NCBI GenBank assembly: GCA_902806565.1
Contig: CADCXA010000059.1
Coordinates: forward strand, 868,001-932,000
Length of the DNA stretch: 64,000 nucleotides
Origin: Hypoxylon rubiginosum
Lineage: Eukaryota; Ascomycota; Sordariomycetes; Xylariales; Hypoxylaceae
Reading direction: 5' to 3'
Shown here: positions 1 through 10,440 of the stretch, one piece after another
How positions within the stretch are numbered: position 1 is the stretch's first letter
Layout of the letters: the number at the start of each line of letters is the position of its first letter
Notes under the pieces: generated by a model
What the model was told of the DNA's origin: nothing
Databases searched by the model: none
The model's input: only the letters and a program-made list of their open reading frames with translations
Position numbers and translations under genes: made by a program

Positions 1-600
1 ATTGCTTTTTTTTTAAACGTATTTATATAATTTTAAACTTATTTTTATTTTAATTTATTTAATATAACGTTTAAATATTATTTAATTATAAAATATTTAT
101 TAAATTATAATTCTTATTAAATTAAATAATTAATATTATATTAATATTTTTATTAAACATTTATTATTTTTATATTTATATATTTTTTAATTATTAAACC
201 TAGTTAAAATATAAATAAATAATTAATAAAAATATAAATAAAATTAATATTATATAAAAACATTTTATTTATTATATTAATTATATTTATAAATAATTAA
301 ATAAAAAATATATTTATAAAATAAAATATATAATTTATACCTTAAAAAAACTATTTTTTATTTATATTATAATATTAAAAAAAGTTTTTAAATTTATAAA
401 AACTTTATATTAAATAAAATATTTAAATAAAAATAATAATTTAAAAATTTCAAGATTTAACTTTTATAAAAATAATAATTAAATCGATAATATTATTATA
501 GATTTATTTTAACGTGGCTTATAATTATAACTAATAAAAAGTGTAATATAAGAAATAATAAAACCAATTAAAGCTTTTAAAACTTAAACTTTTATATTCA
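1..600. other. AT-rich gene-free tract (RIP-decayed)
   Basis: Nearly pure A/T, with stop codons in all frames and no open frame of useful length. Residual G/C sits mostly in CTT/AAG, CGT and ACC/GGT contexts, while CpA and TpG are rare, as expected after repeat-induced point mutation. It ends abruptly at a purine run at 604-618, so it may be the decayed internal part of a retroelement whose LTR lies to the right (inference). No individual gene or element is recognisable inside it. Confidence 0.8.
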
Positions 601-603
601 CTT

Positions 604-618
604 AAAAAGAGGGGGGGA
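604..618 (+). other. Polypurine tract (possible LTR-element PPT)
   Basis: A run of five A, then GA, seven G and A stands at the exact junction between AT-rich DNA and normal-composition DNA. In Ty3/Gypsy elements a purine run of this kind primes plus-strand synthesis directly upstream of the 3' LTR. The next bases (ATATTGG) could hold the start of an LTR. The assignment rests on position and composition only, because no integrase or polymerase sequence is readable to the left. Confidence 0.35.
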
Positions 619-1000
619 TATTGGTTTCTACGTCTTTAAATCCAGGGGTCCAAATCCAGAAACTCAGATTACGTAAGTCATTCTGAGGTAGGTAATACTG
701 TTATTAATAAAGGCGAAGAGCCTATGGAGAACATGACGACAGATGTTATAGATGACACCTAAAAGTCACAAGGTTTACATGTCACAGGATAAGTCAAGTT
801 ATAGGAAAAGGGGCAAGGGCTTTTACCCGACTTTTAGGTTGTGATCAGAGTGTACGTAGGTATGACCGGATAAATCTGACGAAGAAATAAATAAAACTCA
901 TAACTTTGTTTGATGCAAGTTCAAAAGAAAGGCAATACGATATAATATTCTAAGATACTTAGCTACCTATTTCCTTCCCAACCGGATGTACGCACGGACA
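619..1000 (+). mobile_element. Possible solo or 3' LTR remnant
   Basis: This is a normal-composition, non-coding stretch between the purine run at 604-618 and the stop codon of the P450. It contains GTCACA-type direct motifs (766-770 and 781-786) and a perfect 11-bp inverted repeat, ACCTAAAAGTC at 757-767 against 829-839. It also contains an AATAAATAAA-type signal near 885-897, a combination seen in fungal Gypsy LTRs. I cannot see a matching partner LTR or a target-site duplication. It may equally be ordinary 3' flank of the P450 gene, whose 3' UTR must overlap it. Confidence 0.3.
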
Positions 1001-1010
1001 AGGGGCCATT

Positions 1011-2824
1011 TTACTCCTTGTAGTGCTCCTTGGTTCTCTGCTCCGCCAGTTGCAGACACTCTTCAGTAACTGTAGAGTCTCTGGGAATCAACTTGACCTT
1101 GAAGTATTTCGGAATGGCGACCAAGGCCGACTTGAACTGGTTATACTCGACGTAATCCGTATTTGGGGGTGCCTCACCGCTAGCCACAATCTTGTAAGAA
1201 GCGAGGATGCGAACGAGAGCGGCGTTTAGAAGACGGGAGGCAATAAACTGTCCGGAACAAGCACGAGACCCCGCGCCGAAACTGAGATGATCAAGGCTGG
1301 CAACATGTTTCTCGGCTGGGGGGTCTAGGCTCTTCAGCCATCTCTCCGGGTCGAATTTGCCAGCATCGGGGCCGAAGTGGTCAACGTCTACTTCGATATG
1401 AGTATTGATCTAGTAATGACTATCAAAAACATGGGTCTTACCGTGATTACCAGCCTGCGCGTTGATCAATATCATTGTTTTCGGCGGGATGATCGCACCG
1501 TTCCAATTAACATCTTGAACAGTCTGTCGGGGTAGACTCATGGAGCTGACGGTATAAAACCGTCCGGCCTCCTTGATGATCGCATTGATATAAGGAACCT
1601 TCTCCTCTACGAAACAACTTGCCCAAGCATCACGTACGTCAGGATAGTGTCGTTTGATGTCCTCATATGCGCGATCTTGCCAGGCTTGCCCCTCTAGGGT
1701 CGATAGAGATCCAAGGCAGGAGGTGAGGGTACCTGGAATAGTCTCGAAACCACCGGACACCAAAGATAGGCATATTGAGGAGACTTCTTCGCCGGTGAGC
1801 TTAGTCTCCTGATCCTTGAGAATGGCGGCGGAAATGCAAGGCTTATCGGTCCCCTGCTTGATCATGTCTCTGACTTTTTCAAGTAGGAGATTCAGGTAAG
1901 CATCACGTCGCCCCCGAAGTTCCTTCGAGCGTGCATTCTTCCCGTTGTTTGGAAAATATCGTAGGGCCGGTACGTAGTCCTGGTGGTTCTCAGATGCACT
2001 ACGGAGCAGAGAGATGGCCGAGCCCACATGGAGAATCTCACGAAGAAGCTCATCGTAGACATCGTCCATGCGAATTCCGTAGCAGAGAGTCAAAGTCGTA
2101 TTCAATGCATATCGCTGAATGTACGGCCGCACATCGATCTCGATCGCACCGCTCTGGCTGTCCTTGTGCACGTCCCGCAGAATGCAGTAGCTCTCTAGGT
2201 CAAACATAGGAAAGTAGTTCCTTAGAGCCGGCCTGCTAAGGGCCGTGCCGGCTGCTTTGCGTCTCTTCTTGCAGGATTCATCCCAGGGGGAAGAACCGAT
2301 GGTAAACCCTTGCGTGCTGCTGATAACACCGTGGAAGGTATACAGTTTTGGTCGATCGATAACGGCATTCTGATTTCCAAGGAGCATCCTCTTGCAGTCC
2401 TCGAACGAATTCACTACCACGGCGCGTCTGTTGCCTAGCTTGATTTGGAAGACGGAGTGTCCATATTGACGCCACCACTTCTCGCATACACTAGCATGGT
2501 CTTCACCCAATTTGAATAAATGACCGAAAATCGGGAAGGCGCCTGGTATTTCAGGCAAGCCATTGATGTAAGGAATGTCTGTTTTGAAGGAGACCTATTG
2601 CTTGTTAACATGCATCTCCTCATTATAGGTGATAAGGTTACGCTATTTAGTTATCTTCAGGCTCCTCAGATCTATGTTATGATGTATAGCAGCAAATATG
2701 GACTCACAGCATATAGCAGGTATGTCGTAAGGACAACTAGGACTCCTACAATCACAGGACCTATTAACTGAAAGTCCCGAAACTGAGGAACATCCAGAGT
2801 TGGAATATTGTAATTAATAGACAT
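1011..2824 (-). CDS. Cytochrome P450, CYP504-like (phenylacetate hydroxylase family)
   Basis: Haem-thiolate monooxygenase, complete at 548 residues from three exons: 2824-2708, 2594-1442 and 1387-1011. Introns are 113 bp (GTGAGT...TAG) and 54 bp (GTAAGA...TAG). Residues ~20-39 are one hydrophobic helix, the usual ER anchor, followed by the proline-rich hinge (INGLPEIPGAFP, ~49-60). The I-helix motif SGGFET is at 319-324, ExxR (EAGR) at 381-384, PERW at 437-440, and the haem loop FGAGSRACSG at 460-469 with ligand Cys467. The hinge, the EEVSSICLSLVSGG block and the LPRQTV segment resemble the CYP504 (phacA-type) family, which ortho-hydroxylates phenylacetate in aromatic catabolism. The exact substrate cannot be told. 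The start is the first ATG and gives the anchor helix directly. Every key residue is present and no disablement is seen, although both sides of the island are decayed DNA. Confidence 0.88.
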
Positions 2825-3297
2825 GATGGTTAGACGGCAGACTAGGAAAACGTATTAGCAACCAAAAATCTTGGTAGCTTTCCGCCGACCATATATCTAT
2901 CTCTAATACCTATCAGTACAGTCACGTCGGAGATACTGATAATGTAACCTACGGGGCGAACATCAGTGCGGGGAGTTGGGAAAGATCAAGATAGTCCTAT
3001 CGGACTTGCCCGAACTTCGACGGCAAAAAAAATGGATTTGACCCTATCGATCAGTAGATGATTTAGCTTTGAGCGAATAGAGGGCTAAAATTCAGGGCAC
3101 CAACATATAGAAACCATTCCAAGTCTTATTCCTCTTCGAAGCTCGAACCAACTTATAATATGTATTTTTCAAGCCCCTGAAACACCCAAGCTTGAGAGAG
3201 ATCTGCCATTCTGTCTGAATACCTACGTCGGTATTTATCTAGTCCTTGCGGCGCCTCTAAGCAAGTGCTCCAACTATATTTCAAAATATGTTGTAGT
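2825..3297. other. Intergenic region: 5' flank of the P450
   Basis: No credible gene. It is the upstream region of the minus-strand P450 and the downstream region of the minus-strand F-box-like gene. A TATA-like ATATATC (minus-strand GATATAT) lies at 2891-2897, about 70 bases upstream of the P450 start codon, and is the only promoter-like element I can point to. Short frames here are shadows with no family resemblance. Confidence 0.5.
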
Positions 3298-4691
3298 TCA
3301 CTGTGTTGGCCACACAATTCTGCTTTCATCATTTTTGCTCCAATAACCCGAACCGCCCTTTTGCCAAATCTTTGAGCGCTCTTCAAATGACTCGCGCATC
3401 TCGTCCACATCATCGTAGGCACGTTGAAGCTCGGAATCTTCTGGGGTATTTTCAAACAGTTTCAGCATGCCGTAAGTTTCGATGCGATCCAAGTCCCAGA
3501 AGACATAAGCCCGCTCCCTCAATCCAGAATTGTTTGTGAGCATGACCCACGCGCTGCGTGGCCAGGGGTTGAAGGCCACACGCCATGCTTCAAATGGGCC
3601 CTTATCTGTGTCCTGGTCCTGGCTTTCAGTAGGCGGAAACAGAGCCGCCAGGTCCTCATCAGCGTAACCAGGAAGTGGAGTATCATCATTTAAGTCCGTT
3701 TCAGGCGGTGACATAAGCGCGTCGTAAAGGTCGACTTTACTAGCACCGAATGCAGACTTTAATTGCACCTTTTGGCGTCGTATGAGCTCTCACTCATCAA
3801 TCTGTGGATGAAGTCGACACCCTGTGATAGCTAGGTATAACCATTATTTTTAAGCAATAAATGCGGATAGAGTAAGGATGCTGGACTGTGGCTTACCCAG
3901 AGTTGCCTGAAGTGGTTACTGTCACCAGTCGTGGTATAGTCGATCCCTAACTCGCCAAACTCAACATCATGAGCTAGCACATCATAAGAGGCTGCGAATT
4001 GAAACCAGAAACTTGCGCTGAGGGCTCATGGCCAAACATTCATCGAAGATAAGCCTTCATAGGTGAATAACAACTTACCTTTCGAGAGCTTGAGCTCGAG
4101 AAAGTCCTGGACAGAGGCGAGCTGCTCCTTTTCCCAAGGTGGCTGGTTGGAAAAAAGGCGGTGTTCATCAAAGGATACCGATGTCAACAGAGTTCTACAG
4201 CGAAAGAGGCAAAAATATAACTCCACCCGGTAGAAGGCTCGGCAAAAGCGGAGGTATTCTGACGGGGACAAAACGAGGCTCCCAGCCACTTCCGATCCTT
4301 GATCCTTAGATAGGCGTGTCCATGCGCTGCTGGCAAAGTCGGTAGCCAAGTCATGGATCACTCCGTGCATATGTCCCATTCTTGTCAGAAGCGGGACAGG
4401 CATGGTCCGGAGACGCTCGGTAAACATGGTTGGTTGCGTATATAGCGTTTCGAGAAGCTCATGGACTGACGTTTCATTTCGTGGGCTCAGCTGTGAGGCT
4501 TCCAGCGCCGCGATCGAGTGAGGGATGATAGCTGGGGGGATCTGGCGCTTCAAGATTTCAGCTGCCACGCCTGAATTTTCTTTGAAGCACGAGTACACAT
4601 GGCGACAGGTGAGAAGCGAGGGCAGCAGGAAGCGCACATTGCCCAGCTCACGCAACACGGAGATCATGATCTCGCAAGGAATTGTAGACAT
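3298..4691 (-). CDS. F-box-like fungal protein, apparently frameshifted
   Basis: Three exons are supported: 4691-4079, 3991-3897 and 3821-3298. The introns are 87 bp (GTAAGT...CAG) and 75 bp (GTAAGC...CAG). The N-terminus (PCEIMISVLRELGNVRFLLP, residues ~5-24, then LLTCRHVY) looks like an F-box of the large, mostly uncharacterised fungal family. Such domains usually recruit targets to SCF ubiquitin ligases. Exon 3 begins in frame as GVDFIHRLMSESSYDAK but meets TAA at 3761-3759. The clearly related remainder (KSAFGASKVDLYDALM to SGYWSKNDESRIVW) continues in the other frame from about 3768 to a stop at 3298. One missing base near the A-run at 3770-3773 would explain this, so the gene is either a recent pseudogene or carries a sequence error. 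With both parts the product would be about 408 residues. The start is the first ATG. No substrate or partner can be inferred. Confidence 0.7.
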
Positions 4692-4766
4692 ATTTGTTTA
4701 GCGTAGATAATCTTCGTGAAGTGATATGTGATGTGCTGCTTCAACGTGATAACATATTTGATTTAA
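4692..4766. promoter_or_regulatory. Short 5' flank of the F-box-like gene
   Basis: Only 75 bases separate the start codon at 4691 from the Helitron-like terminus at 4767. Any upstream promoter elements beyond this would therefore lie inside the mobile element. No TATA or other defined motif is convincing. Confidence 0.3.
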
Positions 4767-4794
4767 CTAGCTGCGGTACCCGTCCTTCAGACGG
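4767..4794 (-). mobile_element. Helitron-like 3' terminus (hairpin plus CTAG)
   Basis: On the minus strand a 5-bp stem with a 5-base loop (CCGTC-TGAAG-GACGG, 4794-4780) is followed by nine bases (GTACCGCAG) and then CTAG at 4770-4767. The next base is T. A short GC-rich hairpin roughly 10 bases before a terminal CTRR, with a T flank, is the canonical 3' end of Helitron rolling-circle transposons. The body of the element would extend to higher coordinates, where the sequence decays into AT-rich DNA within about 200 bases. The 5' end and the Rep/helicase gene are not recognisable. It could also be a chance hairpin next to the palindrome CTAG. Confidence 0.45.
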
Positions 4795-4990
4795 TGGTAA
4801 AGGGGGAGGGGGGGCGTGAGCCACAGCTGAGTCTGAGTTTTCGAAGGCTCTAATTAATCAGCTATACCTCAGCGCACATCCTTTAAATTCTTTATAGAAT
4901 TAATCTCTTCCACCATGATTTAAAACAAATTTAATAATTAATATAATTTAATAAAGCTTGTTTTATATGTTTAACCCGTGTAAGTACCTG
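4795..4990. other. Transition zone with G-runs into AT-rich DNA
   Basis: Composition falls gradually from normal to AT-rich. It starts with a purine-rich G tract (AAAGGGGGAGGGGGGG, 4799-4814). On the Helitron reading this is a C-rich block just inside the element's 3' end. No gene is present. Confidence 0.4.
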
Positions 4991-7102
4991 GAGTGATAAA
5001 GTGTGTAAAACGATTTTATAAATTAATATATAGTTAACTATTTATATATTTTAATTAAAATCGAAAAATTAAATTTAAAAAATACTATAAAAAAAAAAGC
5101 GTTATATAGCTATATATATATTATATTAAAAAAGTACTTTATAAATAAGGAAATAAAATTATTATATAAATTAATATTTATTATTATTATTAATTATAAT
5201 TTCTTATTTAAAATTTTTTTAATATTTTTAATTATTATTAAATAAAGTTTTAATTATTATAAAAAAAAAACTTATTAATTTCAAGTTTTTTAAAAATAAT
5301 ATTACTATTTAATTTTTTATAGGTTTTATTAATAATAATATTTTAATTAGGTTTAAAATAAAATTTTATTAAAAACTTATTAAAAAAACTTTTATTTATA
5401 TATTTAAATAATAAAAGCTTTAAAAATAAACTTATATATAATATTTTAAAATATTATTAAAAATAAAAGAATAAATTTTAATTTTATATTTTAAATTTTA
5501 TATTTTTAATTTTAAACTATTAATAATATTATATTAAAAAAAATTTAATATAACTTAAAAATAGTTTTAAAAAACGTGGTTAAAATATAATTTTAAATAT
5601 TATTAATAAATATTTACTAATAAATAATAATAAATAAATTTTTTATAAAACGTTATAATAAAAACTTTTTTTAAATTTAAACGTTTTAATAAGTTTAACT
5701 AATAATATATTTATAATAATTTAATAAATAAAAATAAGAATTTTTTTTCTTAATTTATTTAAAAATTATTATTATTATATAAACTTTTTTTATATATTAA
5801 TATATAATAAAAAAACAATAATAAAAATCTATAAAAAATTTTCTTTTAGTATAATTATTTATTATTAATAGTATTTATAAAAAAAAAAAAGCGAATTTAT
5901 TTATAATAAACCGAATTAAATTTAATATATTAATAATTATAATAAGTTTTCTTAATAAAAAATTTATATATATATAAAAATAAACATATTTTTAAGATAT
6001 TTAATTTAATATTATATTAGTTAATTTAAAAATATAGTAATTTTTATTTTAATTTAATATTTTTATATAATATATATTTTAAGTTATATATTTTATATAA
6101 TTTAAATAAATAAAAATAAAAAAGTGTTTTTATTTTTTATTATTTATTAGATTTTTATATAAGTTATATATATTAATATAAATAAGTTTATTATAAAATT
6201 TAATAATTATATTTATTATAATTATAATATAAATAACATTTAAATTAAAAAGTAATAAATATAATTATAAACTTTTTATTTATTATATTAAAAAATATAT
6301 TTATATTTAAATATAAAAAAGATATAATTAAATGTTAATATATTTTTAAATTTTATTTATATAATTAAAAAATTAAAAATTTTAAATATTATATAACTTT
6401 ACTTTTAAAATTATTTTTCTTATAATATATATACTAGTTATATAAAAAATAATTAAAAATTATATTTTATTTTAAAATTATTATAAAATTTATTTTTAAT
6501 ATAAAGTAAATAATATATTAAAATGTTTAATTAAAAATTACTATTATTTTAACTTAGATATTATTAAATAATATAGTTTTATTATTAATATTAATATTTT
6601 TATTAATATTAAGATAATAGTTATTAATAATAATATTAATAAATATTTTTTTAAGGATATTTTATTATAATATAAAAACTTTTTTATAAATATTAAGTTA
6701 AATTATAAAATAAAAAATAACTATAAAAAGTTATTTATTAATATTTATTTTAAGTTTTAAAAAGTAATTTAAATAAAGCTAAATAATAAAAATTACTTTA
6801 ATTTATTATTAGTTTTAAAACTTTTAATAAATAATTTAACGGAAATTATATAAAAACTAATATAACTTTTAAAATAAAATCTTTTAAAAAATCTAACGGT
6901 AGTTTTAAAAAAATTAAAAAAAGATAAATAAAAAAAAAGGGGTTATAATATATTTAAATAAGTATTTAAATATTTAAAAAACTTATAAAAAAAACTTATT
7001 TATTTATAAATAACTATAAAATTATATATTAAACTAATTATAAATTAAAAGAACTTAATATTAAAATTATTATAAATATAAAAGCGTTTTATTTTTTATA
7101 AA

Positions 7103-7179
7103 ACTTATATTTAATTTTAATTAAATTTATATTTAACCTTAGTTAAATTTATATTTAATTTTAATTAAATTTATATTTA
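7103..7179 (-). repeat. 11-bp tandem array, alternating 22-bp higher-order unit
   Basis: Seven 11-bp blocks in register. ACTTATATTTA and ATTTATATTTA alternate with ATTTTAATTAA or ACCTTAGTTAA, giving a 22-bp higher-order period. Read on the minus strand the first type is TAAATATAAGT, a rotation of the unit at 7513-7630, so this array is inverted relative to that one. Confidence 0.65.
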
Positions 7180-7512
7180 ATTTTTATATTTAGTTTTTAT
7201 TAAACTTATTTAAATATTTTAATAAAAATATAATATTTATAGTATTTATAATCTTTTAAAGTTTTTATAACTATTTAGAATTTTTAAATTTATTAATTAT
7301 TAATTTTATTAATTTTTAGTATTTATAGTTATTTAAAACATTTAAAATTTATTAAATATTAATAAATTAATAATATTATTAATAACATATTATAATATAA
7401 AAAATTAATTTAAGGAATAATATAATAATTAATTTTAAGGTTTAATATATTAATAAATTTATAAATAAATATAATATATTTTATTTTTATTTATTTATTT
7501 AAAGTAAATAAA

Positions 7513-7630
7513 AATATAAATTAAATATAAGTTAAATATAAGTTAAATATAAGTTAAATATAAGTTAAATATAAATTAAATATAAGTTAAATATAAGTTA
7601 AATATAAGTGAATATAAATTAAATATAAAT
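7513..7630 (+). repeat. 11-bp tandem array (AATATAAGTTA), about 10.7 copies
   Basis: Consecutive AATATAAGTTA or AATATAAATTA units run from 7513. One unit at 7601-7610 is a base short, after which the register resumes. Only the G/A position varies between most units, as expected if an original C:G pair in each unit decayed by strand-specific deamination. Confidence 0.8.
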
Positions 7631-9668
7631 AGTTATTATTATTAGTTTATTGTTTTTTCTTAAGTTTTTATATTATTAAATTTTAGATTTTATAAATAAA
7701 TATTAATAGATTTAAATAAAAATTAAAATAAAAAAAGCTAATATTAATTCGTAGTTATTATAATAATATATAAATTTATATTTAATAAAAATTTAATATA
7801 TATTTAATAAAAAGTAAATAAGGGTTAAATAAATATTAAATAAAAGTTATATAAATAATTTTAATATTTTTTTTAGTTTTATAAAAGATATTTACTTTTA
7901 TTAAAAGCGTTTTAAGTGTTTATTTTTATTTGGTTTTTAATTATATGTTTTTTATTATAAGGTTTTAATAAATTAAATTTTTTTTTTTTAAGTTATTATT
8001 AAATAATTATATTTTATTTTAATTATTATATAATATTTATTAAACTATTTTTTTTATTATTATTAAATTTATTATTTTTAATAATTTTATTTTTTATATT
8101 ATTAATAGTTTTAACTAGGGAAACGTTTATAAAACAGTTATTATTATTATTATTTTTAGTTTAATTATTTATAATATTATTTAAAAACTTTAATAAAAAT
8201 AATAAATCTTTATTTAAGTTTTTATTATTACGTTTTAATTTATTATAAAGTTTATTAAACTTATTAAAATTAATTAATTTTTAAGGTAATAATAATAATA
8301 AATTAATAAAATTATTATTAACTTTAAATTTATTATTATTTAACTAATAATCGTTAAATAATATTTTAATATAAATTAAAACTAGGTTTTATAAATAAAA
8401 AAAAAGGTTTATTATATAAAAAAAATTAAAAATATTATTAAATTTAAACATATAAAAATTATAATTAATTAATATTTTTAACTAGTTTATTAACTTAGTT
8501 AAATTAACTTTTAATAAATTATTATTTAACATTTATTAAGTTTAAATATAAAATATTAAAACTTAAATAAATAATATTATAATTTCTTTTATTTTTACTT
8601 TTTTTTTATTATTTTTAAAATATTAAACTAATTAATTTTTTTTCATTTTATAATTAACCGGCGTACCACTTTTAATTTATTTATATAAACTATTATAAAA
8701 TTTTATAAAAAATTAAATTTACTTATTAATAAAATTACTTTTTTTAATAAATTATAAAGTTAATATTTTATTATTTAATAAATTAACTTATAAAATTATA
8801 AATTAATAAAGCGGTAAATTTATATTTTTATTTTATATTAATTTATAATTAAACTAATCTTTATAATTTTAAAATTAATTAAATTATATTTAAATTTATA
8901 ATAGTTAATTTAATTAAATTTAAATTTATTAATTAAAAGTAATATTAGTTATAATTAAACATAGGTTTAAAATAATAAAAAATAATAAAATATATATTTA
9001 TTTTAATTTATTAATAAACTTTGTTTTTTATTAAGTTTTTATAAATATAAATTAATATATTACACTATAAAATCAAGTTAATATAATATTTCCTAGTAAT
9101 ATAACTTAGTATTTTATATATTTTTAATAATAGTTTTTTATAAATTAATAGATTTTACGATAAAAAACTTAATTATTTTAATATAAAAGTTATATTAATA
9201 TTATTAATATTAATATATTATTATAAATAAAATTTATTAAAGTTAATTATTATATATATACTTTTATTTTTTTTAAAATAAACTTTATATATAATATTAA
9301 ATTTAAATATAATTTTAATTATATATTTAATATTAATAAGTTATTAATAAATGTTAATAAGTATAAATTTAATATATATATTATTATTAAACTTAAAAAT
9401 TAAAGTATAAGGGTTTAATAAAATTATAATTCTTAGTATATTTATTATTATTTTAATATAATTTTAAATATATTATTATTTTAGGTTTTAATTATATTAT
9501 AAAACTGATAATTGTTTTTAATATATTTTATTTATTTTAAATAAAAAGTTAGTTAATATAAAGTAAAAGTTATATTATAAATTTATTTAAAAAGATTTAA
9601 CTATTAGAATTTTAATTAAAAATTAAGTTTAATTTTATTAATTATAAATAACAATTAAATAAAGGTTT

Positions 9669-9744
9669 AATATAAGTTAAATATAAATTTAATATAAGTT
9701 AAATATAAGTTAAATAATAATTAAATAATAATTTAATAATAAAG
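9669..9744 (+). repeat. 11-bp tandem array, same unit as 7513
   Basis: Seven blocks: AATATAAGTTA, AATATAAATTT, AATATAAGTTA twice, then AATAATAATTA, AATAATAATTT and a partial AATAATAAAG. The first four match the unit at 7513-7630 in the same orientation. The last ones drift to the AATAATAATTT type seen near 37,000. Confidence 0.7.
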
Positions 9745-10330
9745 TAAAATACTATAAAAATATTTAAAAATAAAATATAAATTTTAAGTAATTAAAATAA
9801 TTATAATATTTAATAAACAGGTTAATATTATTTTTATAATTTATTATTATTTGTTTATTTATTAAAAACAAGCGTTATATTAAGGTTTTTTTATAAAATA
9901 TTTTTTAAATTAAATTTATTAATAATAGTTTAATTATTAATATTAATAGTTTTTATGTTTTATATATATATATAATATTAAAAAGGTTATTAATATTAAT
10001 TTTATAAGTTTAATTATTAAAAAATATAATTATAAAATTAAAAGATTTAAAAATTAAAATGTTTTTATTATAATGAAATTTTTTATTATATATAATATAT
10101 AAACTATTATTTATTTATTATTTAGTTATTATAAAACATATATATATATTTAATTTTAATATATATTTTTTATACCCTTGTTTTTTTAATATATTTATAT
10201 ATATTAATTTTTATATTTATTTTTTTTATAAATTATTTTATTATAAAAATAATATTATTTATAGTTAAAATATATTATAAAAGTTTTAAAGTAAGAAATA
10301 TAATTTTATAAATATATATTTATTTAAATA

Positions 10331-10440
10331 GTTTATATTTAATTTATATTTAACCTTAACGTTTAATTAACGTTTAATTTATATTTAATTTATATTTAGT
10401 TTATATTTAGTTTATATTTAGTTTATATTTAATTTAAATA
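10331..10440 (-). repeat. 11-bp tandem array (GTTTATATTTA), inverted relative to 7513
   Basis: Units GTTTATATTTA or ATTTATATTTA occur at 10331-10352 and 10377-10431, with a partial unit to 10440. They are interrupted by a 24-base spacer containing two ACGTTTA blocks. The minus-strand rotation is AATATAAACTA, which differs from AATATAAGTTA at exactly the two bases expected if AAGCTA lost its C on one strand and its G on the other. Confidence 0.7.

Noticed and set aside
2435..2771. Short open frames around the 5' end of the P450
   Set aside because: They are explained by exon 2 in other frames and by intron 1, whose splice sites join the anchor helix to the hinge in phase.
3153..3455. Minus-strand frame of 100 codons at the end of the F-box-like gene
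   Set aside because: It is a shadow frame; the family-like residues (SGYWSKNDESRIVW) are in the frame ending at 3298.
3740..3768. A very short intron rescuing the F-box-like frame
   Set aside because: The only GT-AG pair available would give an intron of about 29 bases, shorter than fungal introns are known to be spliced.
7513..7630. CRISPR-like or telomeric repeat
   Set aside because: Units are contiguous 11-mers without spacers, internal to the sequence, in a eukaryotic context, and unlike TTAGGG-type repeats.
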